Below are positions 26,604 to 33,265 of a DNA stretch of 64,000 nt, piece after piece. Every line of letters begins with the position of its first letter. Positions within the stretch are counted from its first letter, which is position 1. This DNA is from Hellea sp. (GTDB taxonomy: Bacteria; Pseudomonadota; Alphaproteobacteria; Caulobacterales; Maricaulaceae). The notes beneath the pieces are model-generated. The model searched no databases. It was not told the DNA's origin and saw only the letters and a list, made by a program, of their open reading frames with translations. Position numbers and translations under genes: made by a program. Location: contig JAOIVW010000010.1 of assembly GCA_028224375.1 (NCBI GenBank), positions 1 to 64,000 on the forward strand, written 5' to 3'.

Positions 26604-27452
26604 ATGGCAGAGCAAAATTTCCCGACTGGAAATCTAATGGCGGGCAAACGCGGCCTCATTATGGGCGTCGCTAATAAGAACTCCATCGCTTGGGCCATTG
26701 CCCGTCAACTCGCTGCGCAAGGTGCAGAGCTGGCCTTTACTTATCAGGGCGAAAAATTATTACGCCGCGTCAAACCTCTGGCCGAGTCTGTCATGCCAAA
26801 AGGCTCAAATGGTGAGCCCATCTTATGTGATTGCGATGTGACCAATGACCAACAAATGGAAGCGACATTCCACACGCTAAAAGAAGAATGGGGTAAGATT
26901 GATTTTCTCGTCCACGCTATTGCCTTTGCGGGCAAAGACCAACTCGCGGGCAGCTTTATCGACAACACAACGCGCGACGGATTTAAATCCGCACTTGATA
27001 TCTCGGCCTATAGTTTTGTCGATGCAGGCCGCCGCGCCGCCGCCATTATGAATGATGGCGGAGCGATGGTCACCCTGACCTATCTCGGCTCCGAGCGCGT
27101 GATCCCAAATTACAACGTCATGGGCGTGGCCAAAGCCGCGCTTGAGGCCAGCACGCGCTATATGGCCGCTGACCTTGGCCCGCGCCAAATCCGCGTCAAT
27201 GCTATCTCAGCCGGCCCGATTAAAACCCTCGCCGCCGCAGGTATCGGCTCAGGCCGCCACATGTTCCGCTTCAACAAAGCCGCCAGCGCCATGCAAGACA
27301 ATACCGACCCCATGGGCGTGGCAGGCGCTGCCCTGTACCTGCTCTCTGATTTGGGCCTCTCCTGCACAGGCGAAACCCATCACGTCGATGGCGGCTTCCA
27401 CGCGATAGGCATGCCCCAAGAAGGGCCATTGCGAGAGAGTATGCCGGATTAG
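26604..27452 (+). CDS. fabI: Enoyl-ACP reductase (NADH)
   Basis: This SDR-type enoyl-ACP reductase completes each fatty-acid elongation round. It has 282 residues and an AAGGA ribosome site. The cofactor site reads GVANKNSIAWAIARQL. The catalytic Y170 and K177 are separated by the FabI-type six residues (YNVMGVAK). The substrate-loop region with GSERVIPNY and the C-terminal GETHHVDGGFHAIGM are typical. It is the third gene of the fabA-fabB-fabI run. Confidence 0.94.
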   Translation: MAEQNFPTGNLMAGKRGLIMGVANKNSIAWAIARQLAAQGAELAFTYQGEKLLRRVKPLAESVMPKGSNGEPILCDCDVTNDQQMEATFHTLKEEWGKIDFLVHAIAFAGKDQLAGSFIDNTTRDGFKSALDISAYSFVDAGRRAAAIMNDGGAMVTLTYLGSERVIPNYNVMGVAKAALEASTRYMAADLGPRQIRVNAISAGPIKTLAAAGIGSGRHMFRFNKAASAMQDNTDPMGVAGAALYLLSDLGLSCTGETHHVDGGFHAIGMPQEGPLRESMPD

Positions 27453-27479
27453 CGGGCTATCTTAAACTCAGGGAAATTC

Positions 27480-28361
27480 ATGCGCTATAACACCCTTATT
27501 ATGACTCTCTTTGGGGTGGTCTTAGCGAGTTGTAGTTCCGGCACTTCTGATATTGATGCTTTCAAACTACCGAAAAATGAGGCTCAACGAGACGCGCTAA
27601 CAACATTTGCGCATAGGACTGTGCCTGTAGATAACTGGCAGAATTTTTGTAGCGCCCCGCGTGAAGAGATTGAGGCTAAAATCACACTCATTGGAGATGC
27701 GCAAGGCTGGGATCAAGCGACGCTTGATACGATCCGAAAACAAGAGGCTAAGCGCATTAAAGATTTACAGCTTAAATATGCGCCGAAACCCACCGTAACA
27801 GCCTCTGAATTAACGACAGACATCGCCATAGGAAAAGCCATTCGCAATCTTGAAGCCTATGATCAATTCTGGGCAAGCGCCATTGTTCGCTATCCCGAAC
27901 TAGCCACAGAAATACCTGAGAAAAATAGACTGGTGTTTGGCTTAATATTTAATGAAGCCCAATGTAAAGAGTCAGATTATGCCTTAGCGGCGCTCAAATC
28001 TATTCTGGACGTGTCCGACTTTCCAAACGATGAACGCTTTGGCAAGGGGACGTCTAGAAGTCTATTTTTGCTAACCCAACACGCCGATGAGGATGTGAAG
28101 CTTCAAAAAAAAATACTCACAAAATTTAGAGCCAACCCAGATAGTTTGCCTGCGACAGCTATAGCCTTATTGACGGACCGCGTGAAAATTAATCAGGGAC
28201 AGCCTCAAATCTATGGCTCTCAACTTGAATGTACTGACAATGGTTACAAACCTAAACCCGTCGAAAACCCTGATGAGCTTGACGCAAGACGCGCCTCAGT
28301 CGGGTTGGAGCCCATAGCAGATTACGTGGCCACCAATCCTGGATGCGGAAACTCGTTTTAA
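27480..28361 (+). CDS. Hypothetical lipoprotein
   Basis: This 293-residue protein starts with a lipoprotein signal and lipobox LASC (C18). I recognise no known domain in the mature part, which looks mostly helical with charged stretches. Three or more cysteines late in the sequence (AQCKE, LECTDNG, NPGCGNSF) could form disulfides. It is downstream of fabI in the same direction but with a 27-base gap, and it converges on a membrane protein gene. Function unknown. Confidence 0.65.
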   Translation: MRYNTLIMTLFGVVLASCSSGTSDIDAFKLPKNEAQRDALTTFAHRTVPVDNWQNFCSAPREEIEAKITLIGDAQGWDQATLDTIRKQEAKRIKDLQLKYAPKPTVTASELTTDIAIGKAIRNLEAYDQFWASAIVRYPELATEIPEKNRLVFGLIFNEAQCKESDYALAALKSILDVSDFPNDERFGKGTSRSLFLLTQHADEDVKLQKKILTKFRANPDSLPATAIALLTDRVKINQGQPQIYGSQLECTDNGYKPKPVENPDELDARRASVGLEPIADYVATNPGCGNSF

Positions 28362-28370
28362 GCGCCGCCC

Positions 28371-28760
28371 TTACGCTAACGCCAAAAATATTAAGACTTG
28401 GCCTAAGACTATTGAAAATGGGGCGCATAGCCTTATCTGCCAAGACTTAAGCCTATCCGCCCACCAAAGCGCATAATTGTGATGCCAGCGCCGCGGGATG
28501 AGAATTAGAATAATCGCGGTCATGGCCAAGAAGCCGCCTGCGATCTTAAACTCCATCTCAAAAACCGTATTTGGCGCGTGACCAAACAGACCCAAACCCA
28601 CGATGAACCGTAAAATGAGTTCAGAATAATTAATGAGGTTAGTACTCGCGAATTTTCGCAAAGCGCTGAGCGCCTTTTGCGGATATAATAAAATTATAAT
28701 ACTCACCGCAATTAACCAAATGCCAAAGAGACAGACGATGGTTCTGTAGAGTATCTCCAT
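28371..28760 (-). CDS. Hypothetical membrane protein
   Basis: This is a 129-residue protein with about four hydrophobic helices (roughly 5-25, 44-62, 70-86 and 110-128) and a central RRWHH motif. I do not recognise the family. It is 15 bases downstream of the SDR gene on the same strand, so the two are probably co-transcribed, and it converges with the lipoprotein gene. Confidence 0.6.
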   Translation of the reverse strand: MEILYRTIVCLFGIWLIAVSIIILLYPQKALSALRKFASTNLINYSELILRFIVGLGLFGHAPNTVFEMEFKIAGGFLAMTAIILILIPRRWHHNYALWWADRLKSWQIRLCAPFSIVLGQVLIFLALA

Positions 28761-28775
28761 CTCGCCCGCCTCGCT

Positions 28776-29747
28776 TTAAATAGTTATCTTCACAAGGTCC
28801 GCCATCGCCCCATCAATAAGAGGGTATTTGAAATTATAACCTGACTCGACGGTGCGGCGCGGCCTTACGAGCTGTCCTCTTAATAATATGGAGGAGCGTT
28901 CTTCCCCGACCACGGCTTTCACGAGCCATTCAGGCACAGACCAGATGATGGGCCGCCGCAAATATTTGGAAAAAGCTTTCGTAAAGTCTCGGTTCGTGAC
29001 CGCATTGGGCGAGACAGCATTATAACGCCCGACCGTATTCTCATCATCAATCACATGCAGAATAATTCCCACCATGTCGTCGATATGTATCCACGGAAAA
29101 ATTTGCGTGCCTTTGCCAATGACCGCGCCCAAGCCCAGGCAAAAGGGCAGTCGAATAATCGGCAGAAACCCGCGCGCTTTGCCAATTCGCCAAAAGCGCA
29201 TTAGATAAGATTTGCGCTCTATCGCGCCCAAAACCACGCCGATACGCAATTTTATGTGCCTGACTTTATCCGTGTCGACACCCTCCGCCGCCGCTTCCCA
29301 TTGGCTGACAAGTTCTGCTGGAAAATCCATACCCATCGGCTCGGAATATTCGTCAAGCTCAGGCGGGGCTTCCCCTTCGGCTAATTCTTTTGTCCCGTAA
29401 AAACATTTTCCCGCCGTGGAGATAAAAGCCTCGGGCGGGGTCTCTGATGCATTAATCGCGTCCACCAACGTCTTGGTGGTGCGGATACGCGATTGAATAA
29501 CCTCCTCGCGGTAACTTTCCGTCCAGCGCCGCGACATATCCAAAATATGCTGACCCGCAAAATTGACGACAACATCACAGACGGGCAGGCCTTCGCGCTC
29601 TAACTGTTCCCATGTGATGCGCTCCTCTCCCGCTTGCCGCGAAATCCAAGTGACGCGGTCACCGCGCGCCCTTAAAGCTTCGGTCAAAACGGAGCCAATA
29701 AAGCCGCTCCCGCCGCCAATGACGATATGTTGGGGCGCAGCGGTCAC
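28776..29747 (-). CDS. TIGR01777-type NAD-dependent epimerase/dehydratase (YfcH/SDR39U1 family)
   Basis: This 323-residue atypical SDR has the N-terminal nucleotide motif GGGSGFIGSVLTEAL. The family pattern FAGQHI near 65, the RIRTTKTLVDAI segment, STAGKCFYG with its active-site tyrosine, and a DUF1731-like C-terminal end (GQLVRPRRTVESGYNFKYP) are present. The biological substrate of this family is generally unknown. The start is GTG, overlapping the stop of the upstream small gene (GTGA), so translation is coupled. Confidence 0.88.
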   Translation of the reverse strand: MTAAPQHIVIGGGSGFIGSVLTEALRARGDRVTWISRQAGEERITWEQLEREGLPVCDVVVNFAGQHILDMSRRWTESYREEVIQSRIRTTKTLVDAINASETPPEAFISTAGKCFYGTKELAEGEAPPELDEYSEPMGMDFPAELVSQWEAAAEGVDTDKVRHIKLRIGVVLGAIERKSYLMRFWRIGKARGFLPIIRLPFCLGLGAVIGKGTQIFPWIHIDDMVGIILHVIDDENTVGRYNAVSPNAVTNRDFTKAFSKYLRRPIIWSVPEWLVKAVVGEERSSILLRGQLVRPRRTVESGYNFKYPLIDGAMADLVKITI

Positions 29748-30187
29748 GACGCCAGGCTTTCCAAATCCTCACGCGAGAGATTAGCCGCCGCGAAATAAAC
29801 AAGATCAAGCAAAACAGCAGGCCGCCCTTGCCCCACCGTCTGCGCGATAGAATTGAGGTAATCGGCATTATCCGCGCTGAGCCGAACCGTCGTGCGGCGC
29901 TGCGGCGCAAAGCGCACTTCGGAAAACCAAGCCGTGACGTCAGAAGCGTGAAAATCATCTCGAATATGACTCACCGCGCGGTCAATCACTTTGGACCGCG
30001 CCTTAGTCTTCATCCTCCGCCCCATCTGCATAATCAGTTTCTCCGCGCCAGGTTCAATGAGCATTTCAATAGCTTTATGGGTCATAGGGTTAGTTTGAAT
30101 GTCATCCCTTACCACAGGGTTAACAAAGCGCACGTTTTGAAAGCGGGAGTTACCGTCATTCGCTAGTACAAATGAATGATTAATCAC
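29744..30187 (-). CDS. Hypothetical protein, possibly ribbon-helix-helix-like
   Basis: The longest frame has 147 residues from a GTG; an internal ATG at 30085 would give 113. Neither has a good ribosome site. The region ARSKVIDRAVSHIRDDF, and a second block starting RRTTVRLSADNADYLNSIA, resemble the strand-helix-helix of ribbon-helix-helix DNA-binding proteins, but this is only visual similarity. The stop overlaps the GTG of the SDR gene. A perfect 10-bp palindrome TGATTAATCA lies at 30177-30186 at the 5' end. Confidence 0.5.
   Translation of the reverse strand: MINHSFVLANDGNSRFQNVRFVNPVVRDDIQTNPMTHKAIEMLIEPGAEKLIMQMGRRMKTKARSKVIDRAVSHIRDDFHASDVTAWFSEVRFAPQRRTTVRLSADNADYLNSIAQTVGQGRPAVLLDLVYFAAANLSREDLESLAS
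30177..30186. repeat. 10-bp perfect palindrome at the 5' end of the small hypothetical gene
   Basis: TGATTAATCA is self-complementary and overlaps the GTG candidate start of the gene ending at 29744. If the true start is the internal ATG at 30085, it would sit upstream as a possible operator. A single short AT-rich palindrome is weak evidence. Confidence 0.3.
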
Positions 30188-30457
30188 TCATGATTTTGAA
30201 GGCATTCGGGGGTGATCTTAATTCGGCTGAGGATTTAAGATTATGGTTAATTAAGTGTTATTGTAGTGAAGCGTTTGAAAGACGTTTCAGCCATAAGTCG
30301 GTGGTGTCTTAACAGGAGGTTAAGGCGGGCGAGATAATGAAAGCGATTTACTCCATCAGTTAAGTCGAAAACCATTTTCCCTATGCCAAAGCCTTTAAGC
30401 ATTGAATATTCGCAAGTCTTGGCGCTCACAGTTCTTCTCCCCCATCTGGCACTGAAT
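30188..30457. other. Intergenic stretch without a convincing gene
   Basis: No frame here has a recognisable product. A 60-codon minus-strand frame (30247-30429) has no family match I can name and no ribosome site. The stretch leads into the palindromic repeat at 30458. Confidence 0.4.
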
Positions 30458-30605
30458 CTTCTCCCCGTTTACGGGGGGAAGTACCCGCCGAATGGCGGGG
30501 GATGGGGGGTCCTGTCGTCTACAGACTATAACTTTCGATGAAAGGCGAAAGCGCCCCCCATCCCCCGCTTCGCGCGGACTTCCCCCCGTAAACGGGGAGA
30601 AGGGG
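30458..30605. repeat. Palindromic repeat, copy A (~148 bp, MITE/REP-like)
   Basis: The outer arms are inverted: CTTCTCCCCGTTTACGGGG at the left and CCCCGTAAACGGGGAGAAG at the right, with GGGGGATGGGGGG and CCCCCCATCCCCC further in. Each arm contains smaller hairpins: CCCCGTTTACGGGG, and either CCCGCCGAATGGCGGG (left arm) or the reverse of CCGCGCGAAGCGG (right arm). The centre is a non-palindromic spacer of about 45 bp. Copy B at 31116-31265 is the same element in opposite orientation. No transposase is present. Confidence 0.85.
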
Positions 30606-30645
30606 AAATGGCGCGCCTATAAACCTTATTCCCTCTCCCAACACC

Positions 30646-31104
30646 CTACCCGCTATGCCGGGCGAAGAAATCGGCATTGACCTCAAACGCCTCGTCTTCG
30701 CAGACGCCTATGATGGTATCTATGCCCGCTTCTTGGAGGAGTGCTGCGCCGCGCCAGTGGACTCGGGGGTCGGGGTCTATGACGGCTATGATGCAGCGGG
30801 CGATTTTGGCCTCTATCAGGGCGTTGGCACAAGGCGCGGTTTGGCCGTAATGCGAACAGGGCTCCAACACGCAATAGACGCTCGCGCCTTCGGCTTGCCG
30901 CCCCGCCACTTGCAGCGCATTGGTTTCGCCGTGGGGACGCCCGCCCTCAGAGGTCACGCCCTGCCCGACAATCTTGCCGTCTTTAACAATCACGCAGCCC
31001 ACAGCCGGGTTCTCCCCCGTGCGCCCCTTTTGCGCCCAAGACAGGGCGAGGGCTTTGCGCATGTAGTGTTCATGGTAGTATTGGGTCAACGTGCTTGTTC
31101 CCAC
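30646..31104 (-). CDS. RibD-like pyrimidine deaminase domain only (C-terminal reductase absent)
   Basis: The 152-residue protein matches the N-terminal deaminase half of RibD. NPAVGCVIV is at about 33-41. The zinc-site blocks are PHGETNAL (H, E) and the CLEPCSHYGQTAPC cysteines, and CIIAVIDPDPRV follows. RibD normally continues into a ~200-residue reductase, but here the frame stops right after VNADFFARHSG. The start is uncertain: GTG at 31104, or ATG at 31062. Both flanks carry inverted copies of a palindromic repeat, with copy A about 40 bp beyond the stop. It could be a truncated ribD or a working stand-alone deaminase. No other riboflavin gene is nearby. Confidence 0.75.
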   Translation of the reverse strand: MGTSTLTQYYHEHYMRKALALSWAQKGRTGENPAVGCVIVKDGKIVGQGVTSEGGRPHGETNALQVAGRQAEGASVYCVLEPCSHYGQTAPCANALIEAKIARCIIAVIDPDPRVHWRGAALLQEAGIDTIIGVCEDEAFEVNADFFARHSG

Positions 31105-31115
31105 TCTCGTTCAGT

Positions 31116-31265
31116 CTCTTCTCCCCGTTTACGGGGGGAAGTCCGCGCGAAGCGGGGGATGGGGGGCACTATCGTCCCGCCCCAAACTTCAGTACGCAAT
31201 CGAAACAGCCCCCCATCCCCCGCCATGCGGCGGGTACTTCCCCCCGCATGCGGGGAGAAGAGGGA
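31116..31265. repeat. Palindromic repeat, copy B (~150 bp), inverted relative to copy A
   Basis: The left arm reads CTTCTCCCCGTTTACGGGG and continues with CCGCGCGAAGCGG. The right arm holds CCGCCATGCGGCGG and ends CCCCGCATGCGGGGAGAAG. The left arm equals the reverse complement of copy A's right arm, and its right arm corresponds to copy A's left arm, so the two copies are inverted. Slight differences (GCATGC versus GTTTAC in the loop, with matching changes in the partner strand) look compensatory. It ends 13 bases from the gpmA stop and may also terminate gpmA transcription. Confidence 0.85.
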
Positions 31266-31278
31266 ACGCATTGCGCCT

Positions 31279-32010
31279 TTAAACAGCGCGCACCTCCGGT
31301 AATTCCTTCGCACGTTTCTTATCCAAATACTTCGCCGATGTAATATTCAGACTACCCTCTTCAAACTCAATCAAGAGCGGGTTGCCTGTCGGGAATTCAA
31401 AACCCGGGATGTCTTTATCGGCCACATCGAAAAGCTCTTTCAAAATCGCGCGCAGAGAATTTCCATGGGCGGAAATAAGCACATTATTATTGGCCTTAAT
31501 GAAGGGTACGATTTGGTCTTTGAAATAGGGGAGCACCCGCTCGCAAGTTATCTTCAGGCTCTCCCCCGTGGGCAGTTCTTTCGGATCGATCTGCTTATAC
31601 TTTGGATCATGGCTCGGATGAAATTCGCTTTTGGTGTCGATTTGCGGCGGCGGCACGTCAAAGCTGCGGCGCCAAATATGGACCTGCTCATCGCCATGCT
31701 TATCGCGCGTTTCCTGCTTATTTAATCCCGTCAGCCCGCCATAGTGACGCTCGTTCAAGTGCCAGTCTTTCGTCACAGGCACATGGAATTGCTCGGCCGC
31801 CTCGAGCGAGAGCCAGAGCGTTTTAATCGCGCGGCGCTGATAGCTGGTAAAAGCGATATCAAATTCAACCCCAGCCTTGGCGACAAGCTTACCGGCTTTC
31901 TTGGCTTCGCGCACGCCCAGCGCGGTCAAGCCAACATCGACCCAGCCCGTAAAGCGGTTTTCAAGATTCCATTGTGATTGTCCATGACGGACGAGAACGA
32001 GAGAGGTCAT
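31279..32010 (-). CDS. gpmA: 2,3-bisphosphoglycerate-dependent phosphoglycerate mutase
   Basis: This 243-residue glycolytic enzyme interconverts 3- and 2-phosphoglycerate. The catalytic phosphohistidine is H9 in LVRHGQSQWN. The GWVDVGLT, LNERHYGGLTGLNK and SAHGNSLRA blocks supply the remaining active-site residues, including the second histidine. Length is typical. Its first 16 codons occur again at 32439-32486, upstream of an intervening small gene. The upstream gene is 13 bases away. Confidence 0.94.
   Translation of the reverse strand: MTSLVLVRHGQSQWNLENRFTGWVDVGLTALGVREAKKAGKLVAKAGVEFDIAFTSYQRRAIKTLWLSLEAAEQFHVPVTKDWHLNERHYGGLTGLNKQETRDKHGDEQVHIWRRSFDVPPPQIDTKSEFHPSHDPKYKQIDPKELPTGESLKITCERVLPYFKDQIVPFIKANNNVLISAHGNSLRAILKELFDVADKDIPGFEFPTGNPLLIEFEEGSLNITSAKYLDKKRAKELPEVRAV
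31963..32010 (-). repeat. 48-bp direct repeat, gpmA copy
   Basis: The first 16 codons of gpmA match 32439-32486 at 45 of 48 positions, in the same orientation. Similarity ends sharply at both sides. Together the two copies bracket the small gene at 32024-32425. Confidence 0.9.
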
Positions 32011-32023
32011 TTGATAAGGTTCC

Positions 32024-32425
32024 TTAAGTGTCTTTCATGGGAATACGCACATCCCCTGTGTAAATATTGTCATTATAGACCATCGCAAATGCGCGGGCTT
32101 TATCGCCAGATTGAACGTGTTCGGCATAGGCCCATAGGCAGGCGTAAACTTCTTTTACCAAAATATTTATTGGGTCTCCCTTGGGTGCGCGTTCCGCGCC
32201 GTCATTAATCTCGGGTTGGCAAATAAGCGTCTCTCCGCCCGCGCTTTGTTTAAGCTCCCATCGCAATTGGAATTCCAAGCCGTTGCCTTGAAAGACTAGA
32301 CGAAACAAAGTCGAGAACTTTCCCGGAGGAGTCTCAGGCCATCCTATGACCAAACCTGAAGCTATATGCGTCACCGTCCTGGCGTCAGCGTCTACAGTAG
32401 TAATATCATTGAGTGTCAAAGGCAT
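32024..32425 (-). CDS. Hypothetical protein inserted between gpmA and its duplicated 5' end
   Basis: The preferred ATG at 32425 gives 133 residues; an ATG 36 bases earlier lies inside the gpmA fragment in another frame and is less likely. Neither has a strong ribosome site. I recognise no domain. The sequence looks like a soluble mixed alpha/beta protein with two segments rich in aromatic residues (FRLVFQGNGLEFQLRWEL and EVYACLWAYAEHVQSG). It sits between gpmA and a 16-codon gpmA remnant, which suggests it arrived by an insertion that duplicated the gpmA start. Confidence 0.55.
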   Translation of the reverse strand: MPLTLNDITTVDADARTVTHIASGLVIGWPETPPGKFSTLFRLVFQGNGLEFQLRWELKQSAGGETLICQPEINDGAERAPKGDPINILVKEVYACLWAYAEHVQSGDKARAFAMVYNDNIYTGDVRIPMKDT

Positions 32426-32435
32426 GGCGAATGTT

Positions 32436-32486
32436 CTAAAGATTCCATCGCGATTGTCCATGACGGACGAGAACGAGATAGGTCAT
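32436..32486 (-). pseudogene. Remnant of gpmA: first 16 codons then a stop
   Basis: ATG at 32486 reads MTYLVLVRHGQSRWNL and then TAG (32436-32438). The real gpmA reads MTSLVLVRHGQSQWNL. The 48 coding bases match at 45 positions. It is far too short to be functional, and it overlaps the stop of the AT-rich orphan gene. It is a scar of duplication or insertion. Confidence 0.85.
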
Positions 32487-33256
32487 GTATTTTCCTTTAC
32501 ATTACATAACTCTGGAAAGTTATTTTTCAATGATTCTAAAAGTTCATATCCAATTTGTCGAATAGTAGCATTAAGTATTGTAATTCTTGGAAGCATTTCT
32601 TCATTCCCATTAAATGCAATAAAACTTTGGAACTCTTTACGCCCAAACTGAACAGTAGACTCTGACATTGCTTTATCAAAATGGGACGCTTCGGTATTAC
32701 GAATATCAAGAATTAGATTTCTACGTGAAAATGATAGGTGCGGATAAATTCTTCGTTCTCTTATTTCCGTTAAAATATCGTTCTTCTTTTTTCCATGACT
32801 ATGAAACAGCATATTTTTAATAACTTTCTCATCAAATTCTCCTAACGATTCTTCAAAGTTTAGCTGGTGAAAAAATTGTTTTAATACGACACCTGCCCAC
32901 CATCGATTTAGTTTAAGAAAGTTACGCTTAGAAGACTCGCTTAATTGTGGTTTGTAGGTAAACTCTCCACCTATTTCCATTATCACAAGCGGAAGCCAAT
33001 CTGACATCAAATTACTTTGAGGTTCATCCCCAGACGTATCTAAATAAATTTCTTTTTTTGAATAATTTAATGCAGACAAAATACTTTGAGCACTGCCAGA
33101 ATGACAAAAGCTTACTATTTCAGTAGCGATTCTATCCGCTTCATCGATGTCACCGGCATCGAAGGCAGCACATGATTTAGACAAGAGTCTAAATTTCTTA
33201 CGAAAACCCTCTTCATAGCGTTCAATATTATCTCGTCTTATTTTGGCTTCACTCAC
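32483..33256 (-). CDS. AT-rich orphan protein of unknown function
   Basis: This 257-residue protein has no family I can name with confidence. The N-terminal part is helical and charged (YEEGFRKKFRLLSKSCAAFDAGDIDEADRIATEIVSF), and the middle holds RRNLILDIRN and HSHGKKKND. The N-terminal pattern vaguely recalls uncharacterised proteins often found as lone accessory genes, but I cannot name the family. By eye base composition is far more AT-rich than polA and gpmA on either side, which points to horizontal transfer. It ends at the gpmA remnant and starts 9 bases from the polA stop. Confidence 0.65.
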   Translation of the reverse strand: MSEAKIRRDNIERYEEGFRKKFRLLSKSCAAFDAGDIDEADRIATEIVSFCHSGSAQSILSALNYSKKEIYLDTSGDEPQSNLMSDWLPLVIMEIGGEFTYKPQLSESSKRNFLKLNRWWAGVVLKQFFHQLNFEESLGEFDEKVIKNMLFHSHGKKKNDILTEIRERRIYPHLSFSRRNLILDIRNTEASHFDKAMSESTVQFGRKEFQSFIAFNGNEEMLPRITILNATIRQIGYELLESLKNNFPELCNVKENT

Positions 33257-33265
33257 AAGTCATCC

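Noticed and set aside
30247-30429. 60-residue minus-strand gene
   Set aside because: No ribosome site, no recognisable family and it lies in a repeat-rich intergenic region; left as uncertain.
30458-31265. CRISPR-like array
   Set aside because: Only two copies, inverted to each other, with internal palindromes and a gene between; no regular spacers and no cas genes.
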